A stretch of 64,000 nucleotides of DNA from Dallia pectoralis (Eukaryota; Chordata; Actinopteri; Esociformes; Umbridae): contig CM055753.1 in NCBI GenBank assembly GCA_029465975.1, forward strand, positions 4,656,795-4,720,794. The letters run 5' to 3'. Shown in pieces: positions 13,336 to 25,700 of this stretch. The first letter of the stretch is position 1. Each line of letters starts with the position of its first letter. A program made the position numbers and the translations under genes. The notes beneath the pieces are model-generated. The model saw only the letters and a program-made list of their open reading frames with translations. It was not told where the DNA came from and did not search any database.

Positions 13336-16300
13336 ATGGCGAGGGAACGGGGTCAGAAGAAGTCTTTCCGGCAAAGCCTGGATGACATAAAAGAGAAGAT
13401 GATAGAGAAGAGGAATAAGCGCCTGACAAACGCATCTGCAACCAACAGAGGACGGGCCAGGGGGATCAGCAGCACAACCAATGGTGAGAAACATTCATTT
13501 AATCTGAACGGCGTCTGTGCTATGGTTTCGACCGGTTACTAGGGTATTCGAGAGTGTCATTACTTTGAATACCATAGCTTAGGCAAAGCAATTCGTGGCA
13601 AAAACATTTTTTAAATAAACAGGTAACTGAATTCGAATGGAATTAACCAGTGTCATGTTCAATCTGATAATGTAAACATACACACAATCCTTGAACTCTT
13701 ACCCATTCCTTTTGCACATTGCCTGATTTTGCACCACAATATTTTGCACTATTGCACTACGTTACTTATCTGTATCCTGTATAGTATTTTGCATATTACT
13801 ATCCCTATATCCCTCACCCTCTTAGTATTTATTGTTTGTATTGTAATAAATTCCTTGTCTGTTCAAACATCCATGGCGAATAAACACTTTTTCCGATTCT
13901 GATAAATGGCTTGGCCTGGTTTATATAATACCCTAAAATATCACTGGCCTTTTCTGACAATGCACAGCTGTATTTATTGTGGTACTTTGGTTGTAACTGC
14001 CTGTTGCATAAATATGGTATATATTTAGCTAATAATATCTTAACTCATAAGCAGGTAATTTGTCGACTGTCTTTACTAGTCTAGCTTATGCAAACTCCCT
14101 CTTCTCTTTGTTGTCCAACAGCAGGCAGCGCACAGCCGATGCTCCTGAAGAACGTGCAGATCAATAACAAGGCCCTTGCAGTGGCCCTGGAGGCAGAGAA
14201 GGACAAGGTGAGGCAGGCCAACGGTATCATCCTGCAGATGAAGAGGGAGCAGCAGGCCCTGTTCCTCCATCTAATTCTGCTCAAGAGGAGGCTCAAAGAC
14301 CAGGAGGCGCAGGCTAGGACCTTGCAGGTATGAGTATGCCTGGGTATTTATTAACGGAAACTAGTTCCTCCTTTACCCTCGTTCATTATATTCCCCCCTG
14401 TCTGTTTAGACTAGACCTGCACAGATTCTCGCTGAAACACAGCAGCCAGCAGACTCTTCGAGGTGAGTTATATTGTGTCAAATATCAACTTTTTTTTACA
14501 TTCAAAGTACCTGTGTTATGCAGCAAGTCTAAATTCCCTCAATCCTTGTGACCTTGTAAATCTCACAAATTCCTCCCAATTTTTCTTCTGAGCAGGAGAA
14601 TTCAAAGCTGTGCTGCCCCGGAGGATGCAATGACGGTAGATGTTCCACTCTCCTCCATCCGCTCAGGTATATGAAAATGGTTATTACCTGAAGTTATTAC
14701 ACAAAATACATGTCACTTCTAGTGAAATGTGTGGTTACAATGACATCCGTTTGCTTCTCCCAGAGCCTCTTGCAGGTGCAGCACCAGGCGAGAATGGGAG
14801 CCAGGTGGGGTTGCCACGGACGGTGGGTGTGCGGCGTCGCAGAGGGGAGGGCAGCAGGAGGCTATCTGAGCGCGTGCGGGCAGGGAACCGTTCCTCCTTC
14901 TGTGAGCAGAACCCCAGCGCCCATCTATTACTCCAAAAGGAGGAGTCCGATGTCATAGTAGAGCGGCCAGTTCTAAAAGACGAGAAATGCCTGAACAATA
15001 AACAGGAAGTAAAGGCAGAGCGGGACAATCCGATTGGCTCGGAGGAGTCGAGGCAGCGACCTGGAATTGAGCCTGTGGTTCAACCAGCTGGTCAACAGCC
15101 GCAACCCCGGACCAAATCAAAACAGGTCGAGCCACAACGGGCCGAATCTGCTGCACGCAGGGCGGAGAGGGGGCGCAAGCCAGACCGCCCCCCGTTGAAG
15201 AAGCCCTGGGAAAACTCAAAACCCAGAGCGCGGTCCAAGAGTCGAGACCGCTCGACCACACGGTCCAGAGCAAAGGCGGGAACCGCTGTACCTCTGAACA
15301 CGTCCCTCAACACGTCTCAGGGCTTCAATGACACCTTCGATTTCGACTGCGAGGACGGAGTTCACCTAACTCCATTTAAGGGTGGTGCCAAGGATGTACC
15401 CCGGGCCCCGCCCACGCATGAGGAAGACGAGGAGAAGGAACGCACCATCGAGACTAGTTCATCGTCCGAGTCAGAGGTCAGCCCATACGTTCCTCATAAG
15501 CGGAAGAGATGGAGCTCCCAAGAACAAGCTCAGCCTGCCGTCACTCGCCGAGGCCGAGGGCAGATCTCCAAAGCGGCGACAGACAAGGAGAACGCCCCCC
15601 CGCCAAAACCTGGGTCATCAAATGGTGAGCGTTCAAATTCCCCACCGGCTGTATTCGTTTAGGACACGCTGCTGTTATGGTCCCAGCGTGTTTCAAATGT
15701 TAATGCTCAGGTGTGCTGTTCGTCTCATGTTTAGGAAACAAAATAGTGGTCAGTGGAGTCTCTGAGAAACGACGCACAGACGGCCAACCCCATAAAGCAC
15801 GGAGAGCGAGCTCTATGTGGAAACAGCCGTTGTCTTCGGTTTCCGCTGAGGCCAGTTCTGCCGAGTCAGACGGTAACTCTTCCGTTGTTCAGGGCTGCGA
15901 CTTCAGGCGAACACACGAACAGGCCGTGACTGTTGTCACTCGTAGGGGGCGGCTTTCTAAAGTAGCCAATGAGAGAGCCCCCCCACCAAAACCACAGCTG
16001 TCAATGGGTAAGCAATGAACAATTTACAAATATACATTTCACTTATAGGAAAGAGCAATTTGTTTCTGACTGTCATCTTCTCTGTCCAATCAGACCCCAG
16101 AGTGGAGTCCAGCCCCTCAGCTGGGCCGGCTGAGCTCCTGGTGACTGAAATCCTCTCCACGCCAGGGGGTGTCTTTGACGATCCCGGTCCAATGGCAGAG
16201 CAGGAGATTCCCCCAAGTAAGTGGACCTGCTGGAGGGGAATGGCTGATATTCTATGGAGTCTGCAGACCTGTCTTTCTCTGTTTTTATTCGCCAGACTAC

Positions 16301-17574
16301 AGTGTCCCGGACCACGTGTAGATTATGTTGGTTGCTTGTTCTAATTCTGCAGCCTACTCTGTCTATTCTGGCAAATGATGCTCGTTTAGTTATTGATCCA
16401 CTCCAGTGAAGAACTGTAGAGGATTAGAGATATGGGTGCATGATGTATTGGTGATTACATTGGTTTGGTTTCGCAGATCTCCGCATAAACGAAGAGGAGC
16501 CTCCGGTCACCCCAGGAATAGAAGCAGAGATGATGCGGATCGACAGCGTTCTGTCTGGTTTCGGGGGGTCTGCCTTTGAGTCTCCTGGGTTACCGACCAG
16601 CAGCACCCCGCAGAAACAGGTCCCCACAGCGTGCAAGAGGAACGGTATGACCCAGACATGCTTTTGCACTGGCCACCGGCTGCGTTGTAATGCTCAAGTC
16701 ACGGCTTTCCGGAGTTTAGACTATCTAATGAGGGCTATTGAATGTGGACTGACGGGCTCCAACAAAACGTTCCATCCTGACAAACCAGTCAGGAAGATTG
16801 AAAAGTGACGGCAGCATTTTCCCATTGATAAGGCGTATATCGCCCAGTGATTTAAACACCGGGTCTAGGGCGCTAGCGCTGATACTTAGACTCTGACCAC
16901 AGAGACTTATGGGTTACCTTGGACTCAAGCACTGGGGATTAAGGTCTCACCTTGGACTAGCGTTTTAGAAACCGTATATCTAAATCTCTCACTCCTGGTG
17001 TTTCTGAACGTTCGGTATCTATTAAGTATTATCTAACCACACCACTTTATTCGCTTCAACTTTTCCACACCTAAAACGCACCTTTCTGTTCTGACCACAG
17101 GTGGGCTTGGTGTCAGGGCTGGGCGGGGCTTCAGTCTGAGTGATGTGACCAATCTTACCCCTACAGCCCATCGGATATTTCCTGCAAAGAGCTCCCGAAC
17201 TTCGGAGCGATGCTCCACTCCAGTTCCCACCCGGAAGAGGCGGTCCACAACGGCGGTGGACTACAAAGAACCGTCGCTGCACGCGTGAGTACATGACATG
17301 AAAGCGCAGCATTTAGCATTTAGCATTTACATGTCTGAGTACCTAGGCACACAGGGGGGATTGGAGAAATATATCCTACAAGTTCTTCTGGGAAATAATA
17401 TTGTTCTTTCCCAATTTGTCTTTGATTCTTTCTCCCAGGAAACTACGGCGCGGAGACAAGTTCACAGACACCAAGTTTCTCCGTTCGCCCATCTTTAAAC
17501 CGAAATCCAGAAAGTCCATTAAGAGCGGATTGTTGTTGGAGAAATATAACGAGTCTTTTGTTGGATGTCACTAG
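13336..17574 (+). CDS. sgo1: Shugoshin 1, protector of centromeric cohesion
   Basis: Shugoshin recruits PP2A to centromeres and shields cohesin from removal until anaphase. Reconstructed coding exons: 13336-13483, 14125-14327, 14410-14462, 14596-14666, 14764-15624, 15735-16007, 16094-16216, 16477-16644, 17167-17284, 17439-17574. All join in phase to 717 codons plus stop. The N-terminus (MARERGQKKSFRQSLDDIKE) matches the vertebrate shugoshin start. Exon 2 encodes the coiled coil (about residues 50-118) that in the family binds PP2A. A long basic, low-complexity middle carries a KEN box at 433-435 (bases 15585-15593). The C-terminus has the conserved SGO motif (YKEPSLHAKLRRGD, then FLRSPIF), which in the family reads phosphorylated histone H2A. 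The gene converges on kat2b. The boundary at 14666/14764 was chosen because it is the only phase-compatible one. The acceptor at 14121/14124 is a NAGNAG, so one extra residue is possible. Confidence 0.93.
13690..13905 (+). mobile_element. LINE (L2-like) 3'-end relic in sgo1 intron
   Basis: Related to 10020-10240: shares ccctcaccctcttagtat, ttccttgt and atggcgaataaacactttt followed by a ccgattctgat tail. It lies in sgo1 sense orientation between the first and second coding exons. Only 3' UTR-like sequence remains. Confidence 0.6.
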
Positions 17575-17897
17575 CTTGTCTTACATCGCTAAACGTTTAA
17601 TCAATGTTTAACACGTTCAGTTTGACTTTGTGTCGTGAACGTTTTTGTACATATATCTGTTGTATCCAATTAGAGGGCAGCTTTCTGTTTTTTTATGACT
17701 TAAACCAAAGTGGATGTAACATGTGAGAAGAACCCTCACTTGAACTTTCCATATGATGGTATCATAAAACGGTGTGCGGACGAGATGTGCACTGTATTAA
17801 CTGTATAACAAGTACTAGCTTGTTGTTTCTTAACATGGTTTCCCCACGTGTCAATTTCTTTTCATGTTGTACTAGTATGTTTCAAATGTATGTTATG

Positions 17898-17903
17898 AAT
17901 AAA
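17898..17903 (+). terminator. sgo1: Poly(A) signal of sgo1
   Basis: AATAAA about 325 bp after the sgo1 stop codon is the first canonical signal downstream, so the transcript probably ends near 17920. The kat2b 3' UTR on the other strand probably ends just beyond it. Confidence 0.6.
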
Positions 17904-17939
17904 CAATCTGTTAATTAATCCTGTTTAGCAGAGTAGATC

Positions 17940-19024
17940 TTGTTCAGACATCTTCATTTTTTATGTCAAATCTTTTTAATGATGTGCATTTTCTTCAAGT
18001 TGTATTTGAGAGTTTCTGTCAGTTGCAAATGTAGCAGAAAAACATTGACTCCCAATCCATTAGTTTTAGCTCTATTTTAATCAGTCTATAAAATAGGTTA
18101 CATAGTACAAAGGCCATGTAATATTCTCTTCCAGACGTTACAAAATCCAGAAAAGTATCTTTATACAAAACAGCAAAACTACATAGTATTGCACGCTCTT
18201 TTTTTCTTTTATCTCCAAACTACAAAGGTATCCATGTCCGTTTGCTAGCAGAAATAAGAATAAATTAAGACCTTTTAAGTATTATTACTTTAAATTACAG
18301 CACATAAATAAGGATAACCTCTACAAAAATTAGCCATTAGTTCATAGCGTAGCGTTTCCATGGAGGAAAACCAATGCTGGTATTTACCAGGTGCAGTTCC
18401 ATGGTCCCTTTGTCCTATGGGACTTCATACATGGACCAGCAAGAAGAATGACGACAAGTCTAAACAACCTTTCAATTAAAAAAGAAAAAATAATATACAT
18501 AGAATATATATATATATATATATATACACATTAATCCAAGAGGATTTAGGAGTTAAGATTAAAACATAGTGATTTAAAATATGTTTTTTGTTTTGGCAGT
18601 ACAAACTCCAGTAGCATTCATACAAACGTTCACCTCGTAAATTCAGGGTAACAAATCACGACTCAGATTACTATGGTTTTCTTTAAGTACAGAACTAGGA
18701 TCGTCCCAAACACAAGTGAGGGAAAAACGGCAAAACTGACCCAAGATCAGCATCCAGGGTCAACTTTGCCGTGAAACATTATGACCTAGCGACATCAATC
18801 TAGAGACAGGCGGCGATTGATGGACTGACCGTCGTTTCCGATCGCAGACGGTCCATTGTTTTGTGAATGGGGCATATCGTATGAATCTACACGTATATAA
18901 GGTCAGCTGTACAGGCGGAGTTTCTATTCATGACATCTGCTTTCCTGAGTAAACAGAAAAGGTTGAACGCAGGAAAAGCAGAGACTAATTTAAGAAGGCA
19001 GAAGGGCATGGACGACGAGAGTAG

Positions 19025-19072
<48 letters not shown>

Positions 19073-19239
19073 GGAGACAGAGTATACAGACTAACCTAAA
19101 CGCACCCGTCCTTTATAGCTATATATCCAACAGATCTTCTGGTAAAATGCAAGTAGAAAAATAAGGAATAAGAAAATAAAAACCTTTTAAAATCACATCT
19201 AAGCCACTTCACTCATTGAGAGAAGCCGCTGCTTTTCGT
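17940..19239 (-). other. kat2b: Probable 3' UTR of kat2b
   Basis: AT-rich sequence directly after the kat2b stop, without recognisable coding signal. Possible minus-strand ATTAAA signals occur near 17970, which would make the two convergent transcripts nearly abut. It includes an (AT)n run at about 18503-18526 and a 45-base A run on the plus strand (T run in the transcript). Confidence 0.4.
19027..19071. repeat. Homopolymer A45
   Basis: Uninterrupted run of about 45 adenines on the plus strand. It could be an old retroposon tail, or an assembly-sensitive homopolymer; exact length should not be trusted. Confidence 0.9.
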
Positions 19240-19695
19240 TCATTTCTCGATGAGGCCCGTCTCCTTGATCTTGGTGTAGAAGAACTTCTCCAGCAGGTTG
19301 GCACACTTGTAGTACTCGCTTTCGGGGGGGTTGTACTCCCGGCAGTTGGTGAAGATCCGCTGCATGTCGGCCATGAAGAGCTTCCGCGTGGTGTAGTACC
19401 TGCTCTTCAGACGCTCCGACATCGTCTTCAGGTCTGGGTTAAAGAACACATCACCATGACTACAGGAAAAAAACCTCTGGCTGGCCTTACATGCAGAACA
19501 GCTATAATACTACGTGACCCTGGTTATATTCATGAATTCATATTGTTTCTAATATTAATCATCCGTGGTGCCCTACGTACCCATGGGGAAGCGGATGACT
19601 TGGTAGTACCCGGGGGCCTCAGTCTTCTTCACCGGCTCCATGAAGGGCCATGCATTCTGGTGACTCTACGACACACAACATAGCAGTATAAAACA

Positions 19696-19729
<34 letters not shown>

Positions 19730-22700
19730 ATGCGTACATGACCACGTGTGCGGTTCCCCCACCTTGACGTGTTGCAGGATGGTTTTCAGCGTGGAGTACA
19801 GCTGATCTGGATCCTTTAGCTCCTTCCTGGAATCACAACAGGAAACAGGAAGTCGGCATGATCCAATGAACATATGAGACATTGCTGATCATCCAGCGTT
19901 CCTAAAACAAACCAGTAAACTGGGAGGGCCAATAGACAAAGGAACTGAAAATGATTTACCCTTTGCCCACAGGTTTCCATCCAGTTTCTCCTGGTGACAA
20001 AAAGGCGCCAAGTTAAATTTGTGACACGGTCAGCTCGCTCACGTCACTCCACAGCTACAACCCAACAGAATGTAGAGGGCAGAACTAATGGGAATATATT
20101 GACATGGGGAAGAAACTCACGTATTCCTGGAATGCTCTCGATGGGAATCTGGCGAACCCCTTCCTTAAAACAGGAAAGTCCTGGGTAAACCTTTCTGATC
20201 TGAGCCTGCTTCCTCTCAATTAGCTTCTTAATGATCTGAAAGACAGAGGGAGTTATTACATGGTGAGGGAGTTATTACATGGTGAGGCAGTTATTACATG
20301 GTGAGGCAGTTATTACATGGTGAGGCAGTTATTACATGGTAAGGGAGTTATTACATGATGAGGGAGTTATTACATGGTGAGGCAGTTAATACATGGTGAG
20401 GTAGTTATTACATGGTGAGGCAGTTATTACATGGTGAGGCAGTTATTACATGGTGAGGCAGTTATTACATGGTGAGGCAGTTATTACATGGTGAGGCAGT
20501 TATTACATGGTGAGGGAGTTATTACATGGTGAGGCAGTTAATACATGGTGAGGCAGTTATTACATGGTGAGGCAGTTATTACATGGTGAGGGAGTTATTA
20601 CATGATGAGGGAGTTATTACATGATGAGGGAGTTATTACACGATGAGGTAGTTATTACACGGTGAGGGAGTTATTACATGGTGAGGGAGTTATTACATGA
20701 TGAGGGAGTTATTACATGAGGGAGTTATTACATGAGGGAGTTATTACATGAGGGAGTTATTACACGATGAGGTAGTTATTACACGATGAGGTAGTTATTA
20801 CACGGTGAGGCAGTTATTACACGGTGAGGGAGTTATTACACGGTGAGGGAGTTATTACACGGTGAGGGAGTTATTACATGGTGAGGGAGTTATTACATGA
20901 TGAGGGAATTATTACATGGTGAGGGAGTTATTACATGATGAGGGAGTTATTACATGATGAGGGAGTTATTACATGATGAGGGAGTTATTACATGATGAGG
21001 GAGTTATTACATGATGAGGGAGTTATTACATGATGAGGGAGTTATTACATGATGAGGGAGTTATTACATGATGAGGGAGTTATTACATGATGAGGGAGTT
21101 ATTACATGATGAGGGAGTTATTACATGATGAGGGAGTTATTACACAATGAGGTAGTTATTACACGGTGAGGCAGTTAATACATGGTGAGGGAGTTATTAC
21201 ATGGTGAGGCAGTTATTACATGGTGAGGGAGTTATTACATGGTGAGGGAGTTATTACATGATGAGGGAGTTATTACATGATGAGGGAGTTATTACATGAG
21301 GGAGTTATTACACGATGAGGTAGTTATTACATGGTGAGGCAGTTATTACATGGTGAGGGAGTTATTACATGGTGAGGGAGTTATTACATGATGAGGGAGT
21401 TATTACATGAGGGAGTTATTACATGGTGAGGGAGTTATTACACGATGAGGTAGTTATTACACGGTGAGGCAGTTATTACACGGTGAGGGAGTTATTACAC
21501 GGTGAGGGAGTTATTACATGGTGAGGGAGTTATTACATGATGAGGGAGTTATTACATGATGAGGGAGTTATTACATGATGAGGAGTTATTACATGAGGGA
21601 GTTATTACATGGTGAGGGAGTTATTACATGATGAGGGAGTTATTACATGATGAGGGAGTTATTACATGATGAGGGAGTTATTACATGATGAGGGAGTTAT
21701 TACATGATGAGGGAGTTATTACATGAGGGAGTTATTACACAATGAGGTAGTTATTACATGGTGAGGGAGTTATTACATGGTGAGGGAGTTATTACATGGT
21801 GAGGGAGTTATTACATGGTGAGGGAGTTATTACATGGTGAGGGAGTTATTACATGGTGAGGGAGTTATTATATGATGAGGGAGTTATTACATGAGGGAGT
21901 TATTACACGGTGAGGGAGTTATTACATGGTGAGGGAGTTATTACATGGTGAGGGAGTTATTACATGATGAGGGAGTTATTACATGATGAGGGAGTTATTA
22001 CATGAGGGAGTTATTACACGATGAGGTAGTTATTACATGATGAGGTCTATGGGTCATAAATGAATAAGATGTCTTTCGATCTACTCCGAGGATTGATCAA
22101 CAGATACTTATGGGAGGGGGGTCATCTTTTAAAGCTTGGAAAAAGCATGAGGGAGATGTGGGAATAGTAGTGTTTCCAGAGCCAGGTGTTAGACCAAGTT
22201 TACCGATGTTTAGCCTAAACTTAACAGCTTTCTCCGCATTAAGTCCCACAAGGTGAAACATTCCTTCTTTAACACTTGTTACGGGCATTTATTTTGTCCT
22301 CACAGGTATTTTTAAACACACACACACCCACACACACCTCTTTCTGCTTCTTGATGATGACAGAGAACTCTGTGTACGGGATGCTGGGGTTAAGCTCACA
22401 GCCCATTAAAGTGGCTCCCTCATAATCTTTGATGTAGCCCACATACTTCGCCTTGGGAACCTTGATGTCTTTAGAGAAGCCCTGAGAGCAGGAGTGGATG
22501 AAAAAGCCAGAGAATATATGTTCACACAGTTTTGATTATTTAAAAATATCAACTGAGACACAGGACTCTACTGCCCAGTCTGTTATTTTCAAAATAGAAA
22601 CATGTACAAAATGTAAATATTAAACGCACACATTAAGAAAAACAATCAAGGTGACACTGACAATACAAAGTTTGTTTATCAGATACATTTTTCTTTCAGC

Positions 22701-25700
22701 TTTCCTTTTTCACTTTAGGGATACTTAAATAGTGTTTAAAAGCAGTTTTATCCAGTTCTAACTAGGCGTGCCTTATTGCCAGGACAGGGTTTGGTAAATT
22801 GTCCACAAATATATTTTTCACAGTTTTGTCTCTTGAAAACCCATACTGAGTGCACTGCTTTTTTCAAGAAGCAAATGGGCTACTGACCTGTTTTTTAAAG
22901 TAGCCAATGGCATACTCGTCTGCGTAGGTAAGGAAGTTCAGAATGTCGTGCTTGATGTGGTACTCCTTCAGATGATTCATCAAATGAGTGCCGTATCCCT
23001 GAAAAACAAACACAAGGACTCACGGGGCACCGATTGGTGAAGAAAAGCCAAACAGGAGTCATCTTTACTTCATTGTTCGACTGGGAATTGTCTTCTAGCA
23101 ATCCGAGTGTGCATATAAATAAACATATATCTGTTCAAATCTTGAACTTGTCGCAGACATATTCAGCTTTGTCACTTAGCTGATACTAATCTAATAAACA
23201 CACTGGACCTGGGGACCAGCTGTCCAGGTGAATCTAACTAGCAAGCAATTGAATAGGTACATGATTAATATCACGTTATCAACAACATTTTTGACATGGT
23301 AGAACGAGCGCAACAATAAAACATCCGTTTAGTCTAATTTGCAATGTGGGGACTTTGCAATAAGCAGTTCTTGTTTATGTTACCCATCCATCAGCTATTA
23401 GGTGTATGGTTAAACAGAGTGAGACAGAGTCTGTTAATTGGCTTGGTTTCGTGGAAATGACCAAGTAGAGGAAGTCCTGCCTGGCTACATTTGGCATAGC
23501 TATCTGACTTTTCTACAGACTAAGTGTTTTGATAGCTAGGTTACAACTTTATACAAGCTCAATTGAGCCAGAGAATGTGAACGTGTGATAACGTCAATGA
23601 TCGTAAGAAATAGAAAGACAATATAAACACAGATCTGGGATCCGGCAGAAGAAGCTGCCCTCTGACTTCGTACCTTGACCTGCTCGTTGGAGGTGACAGC
23701 ACAGAACACAATCTCTGTGAATCCCTGAGAGGGGAACATCCGGAAACAGATCCCTCCAATCACACGGCCATCTTTGATCAACGACAGAGTCTTGTGCTTC
23801 CTGTTTGCAGAGGAATCACACACACGGTTTGCTTAAACGATGTAATCTCAACAGCGTATACTATCAAAGTGAGCACAGCGTCTTCTTTAGGACCAAAGAG
23901 GAGCAATACTCAAAGTACAGTTGTTGCCACTATTGACATTACAATGAAAGGTCAAAAATATATTGTGCAAGGTCATATAAATCCCTGTAAAATGTAACGA
24001 ATTGGGCCGCGCCAACAGTGTTCTTATTTTGTTGTCTGCAGATCAGGCTGGCAGTGTGCATTATATTGTTCTCCATGTGGATCAGTCTAATAGTGTCTGT
24101 TATATTGTTCTCTATGTGGATCAGTCTAATAGTGTCTGTTATATTGTTCTCTATGTGGGTCAGTGCATTAGTGTCTGTTATATTGTTCTCTATGTGGATC
24201 AGTCTAATATTGTCTGTTATATTGTTCTCTATGTGGATCAGTCTAATAGTGTCTGTAATATTGTTCTCTATGTGGATCAGTCTAATAGTGTCTGTTATAT
24301 TGTTCTCTATGTGGATCAGTCTAATAGTGTCTGTTATATTGTTCTCTATGTGGATCAGTCAAATAGTGTCTGTTATTTTGTTCTCTATGTGGATCAGTCT
24401 AATAGTGTCTGTTATATTGTTCTCAATATACTCGTCGGGTGTAGTGTGGATGAAGCCAGGTGCAGAGCCAATGTATCCGTTTGGGTCAGGTTTATTTAAA
24501 GACGCAAACTCAAAACAAACCGTAAACGGCGACAAAAACACGTACTGGTCGAATGAAAGGAAAATGCGCATATAGCGACTTAAAACAAGCACCTTCAAAC
24601 AACAATTCTAACGTGTTACAAAAACACTCACCTCTACAAACAATGTGACATAGAACAATGCGAAGCAACGAGTGCACTGCTCGCGACCCTCTTATATCCC
24701 ATTGATTATAAGTGCAAACAGCCGTGAGACAAACGTAAACACGGAAGTGAAACATGGAAGTGCATCACCGAAATATGTCCGTGTAGCAACGCCACCACAC
24801 CAATCGTGACATATGTGGATCAGTCTAATAGTGTCTGTTATTTTGTTCTCTATGTGGATCAGTCTAATAGTGTCTGTTATATTGTTCTCTATGTGGATCA
24901 GTCTAATAGTGTCTGTTATATTGTTCTCTATGTGGATCAGTCAAATAGTGTCTGTTATTTTGTTCTCTATGTGGATCAGTCTAATAGTGTCTGTTATATT
25001 GTTCTCCATGTGGATCAGTCTAATAGTGTCTGTTATTTTGTTCTCTATGTGGATCAGTCTAATAGTGTCTGTTATATTGTTCTCTATGTGGATCAGTCTA
25101 ATAGTGTCTGTTATATTGTTCTCTATGTGGATCAGTCTAATAGTGTCTGTTATATTGTTCTCCATGTGGATCAGTCTAATAGTGTCTGTTATTTTGTTCT
25201 CTATGTGGATCAGTCTAATAGTGTCTGTTATTTTGTTCTCTATGTGGATCAGTCTAATAGTGTCTGTTATATTGTTCTCCATGTGGATCAGTCTAATATT
25301 GTCTGTTATATTGTTCTCTATGTGGATCAGTCTAATAGTGTCTGTTATTTTGTTCTCTATGTGGATCAGTCTAATATTGTCTGTTATATTGTTCTCTATG
25401 TGGATCAGTCTAATAGTGTCTGTTATTTTGTTCTCTATGTGGATCAGTCAATTAGTGTCTGTTATATTGTTCTCTATGTGGATCAGTCTAATAGTGTCTG
25501 TTATATTGTTCTCTATGTGGATCAGTCAATTAGTGTCTGTTATATTGTTCTCTATGTGGATCAGTCTAATAGTGTCTGTTATATTGTTCTCTATGTGGAT
25601 CAGTCTAATAGTGTCTGTTATATTGTTCTCTATGTGGATCAGTCAATTAGTGTCTGTTATATTGTTCTCTATGTGGATCAGTCTAATAGTGTCTGTTATT

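Noticed and set aside
14735..15313. Minus-strand frames of 73-106 codons opposite sgo1 exon 5
   Set aside because: Shadows of the GC-rich coding exon; the plus strand matches shugoshin and joins in frame with its neighbours.
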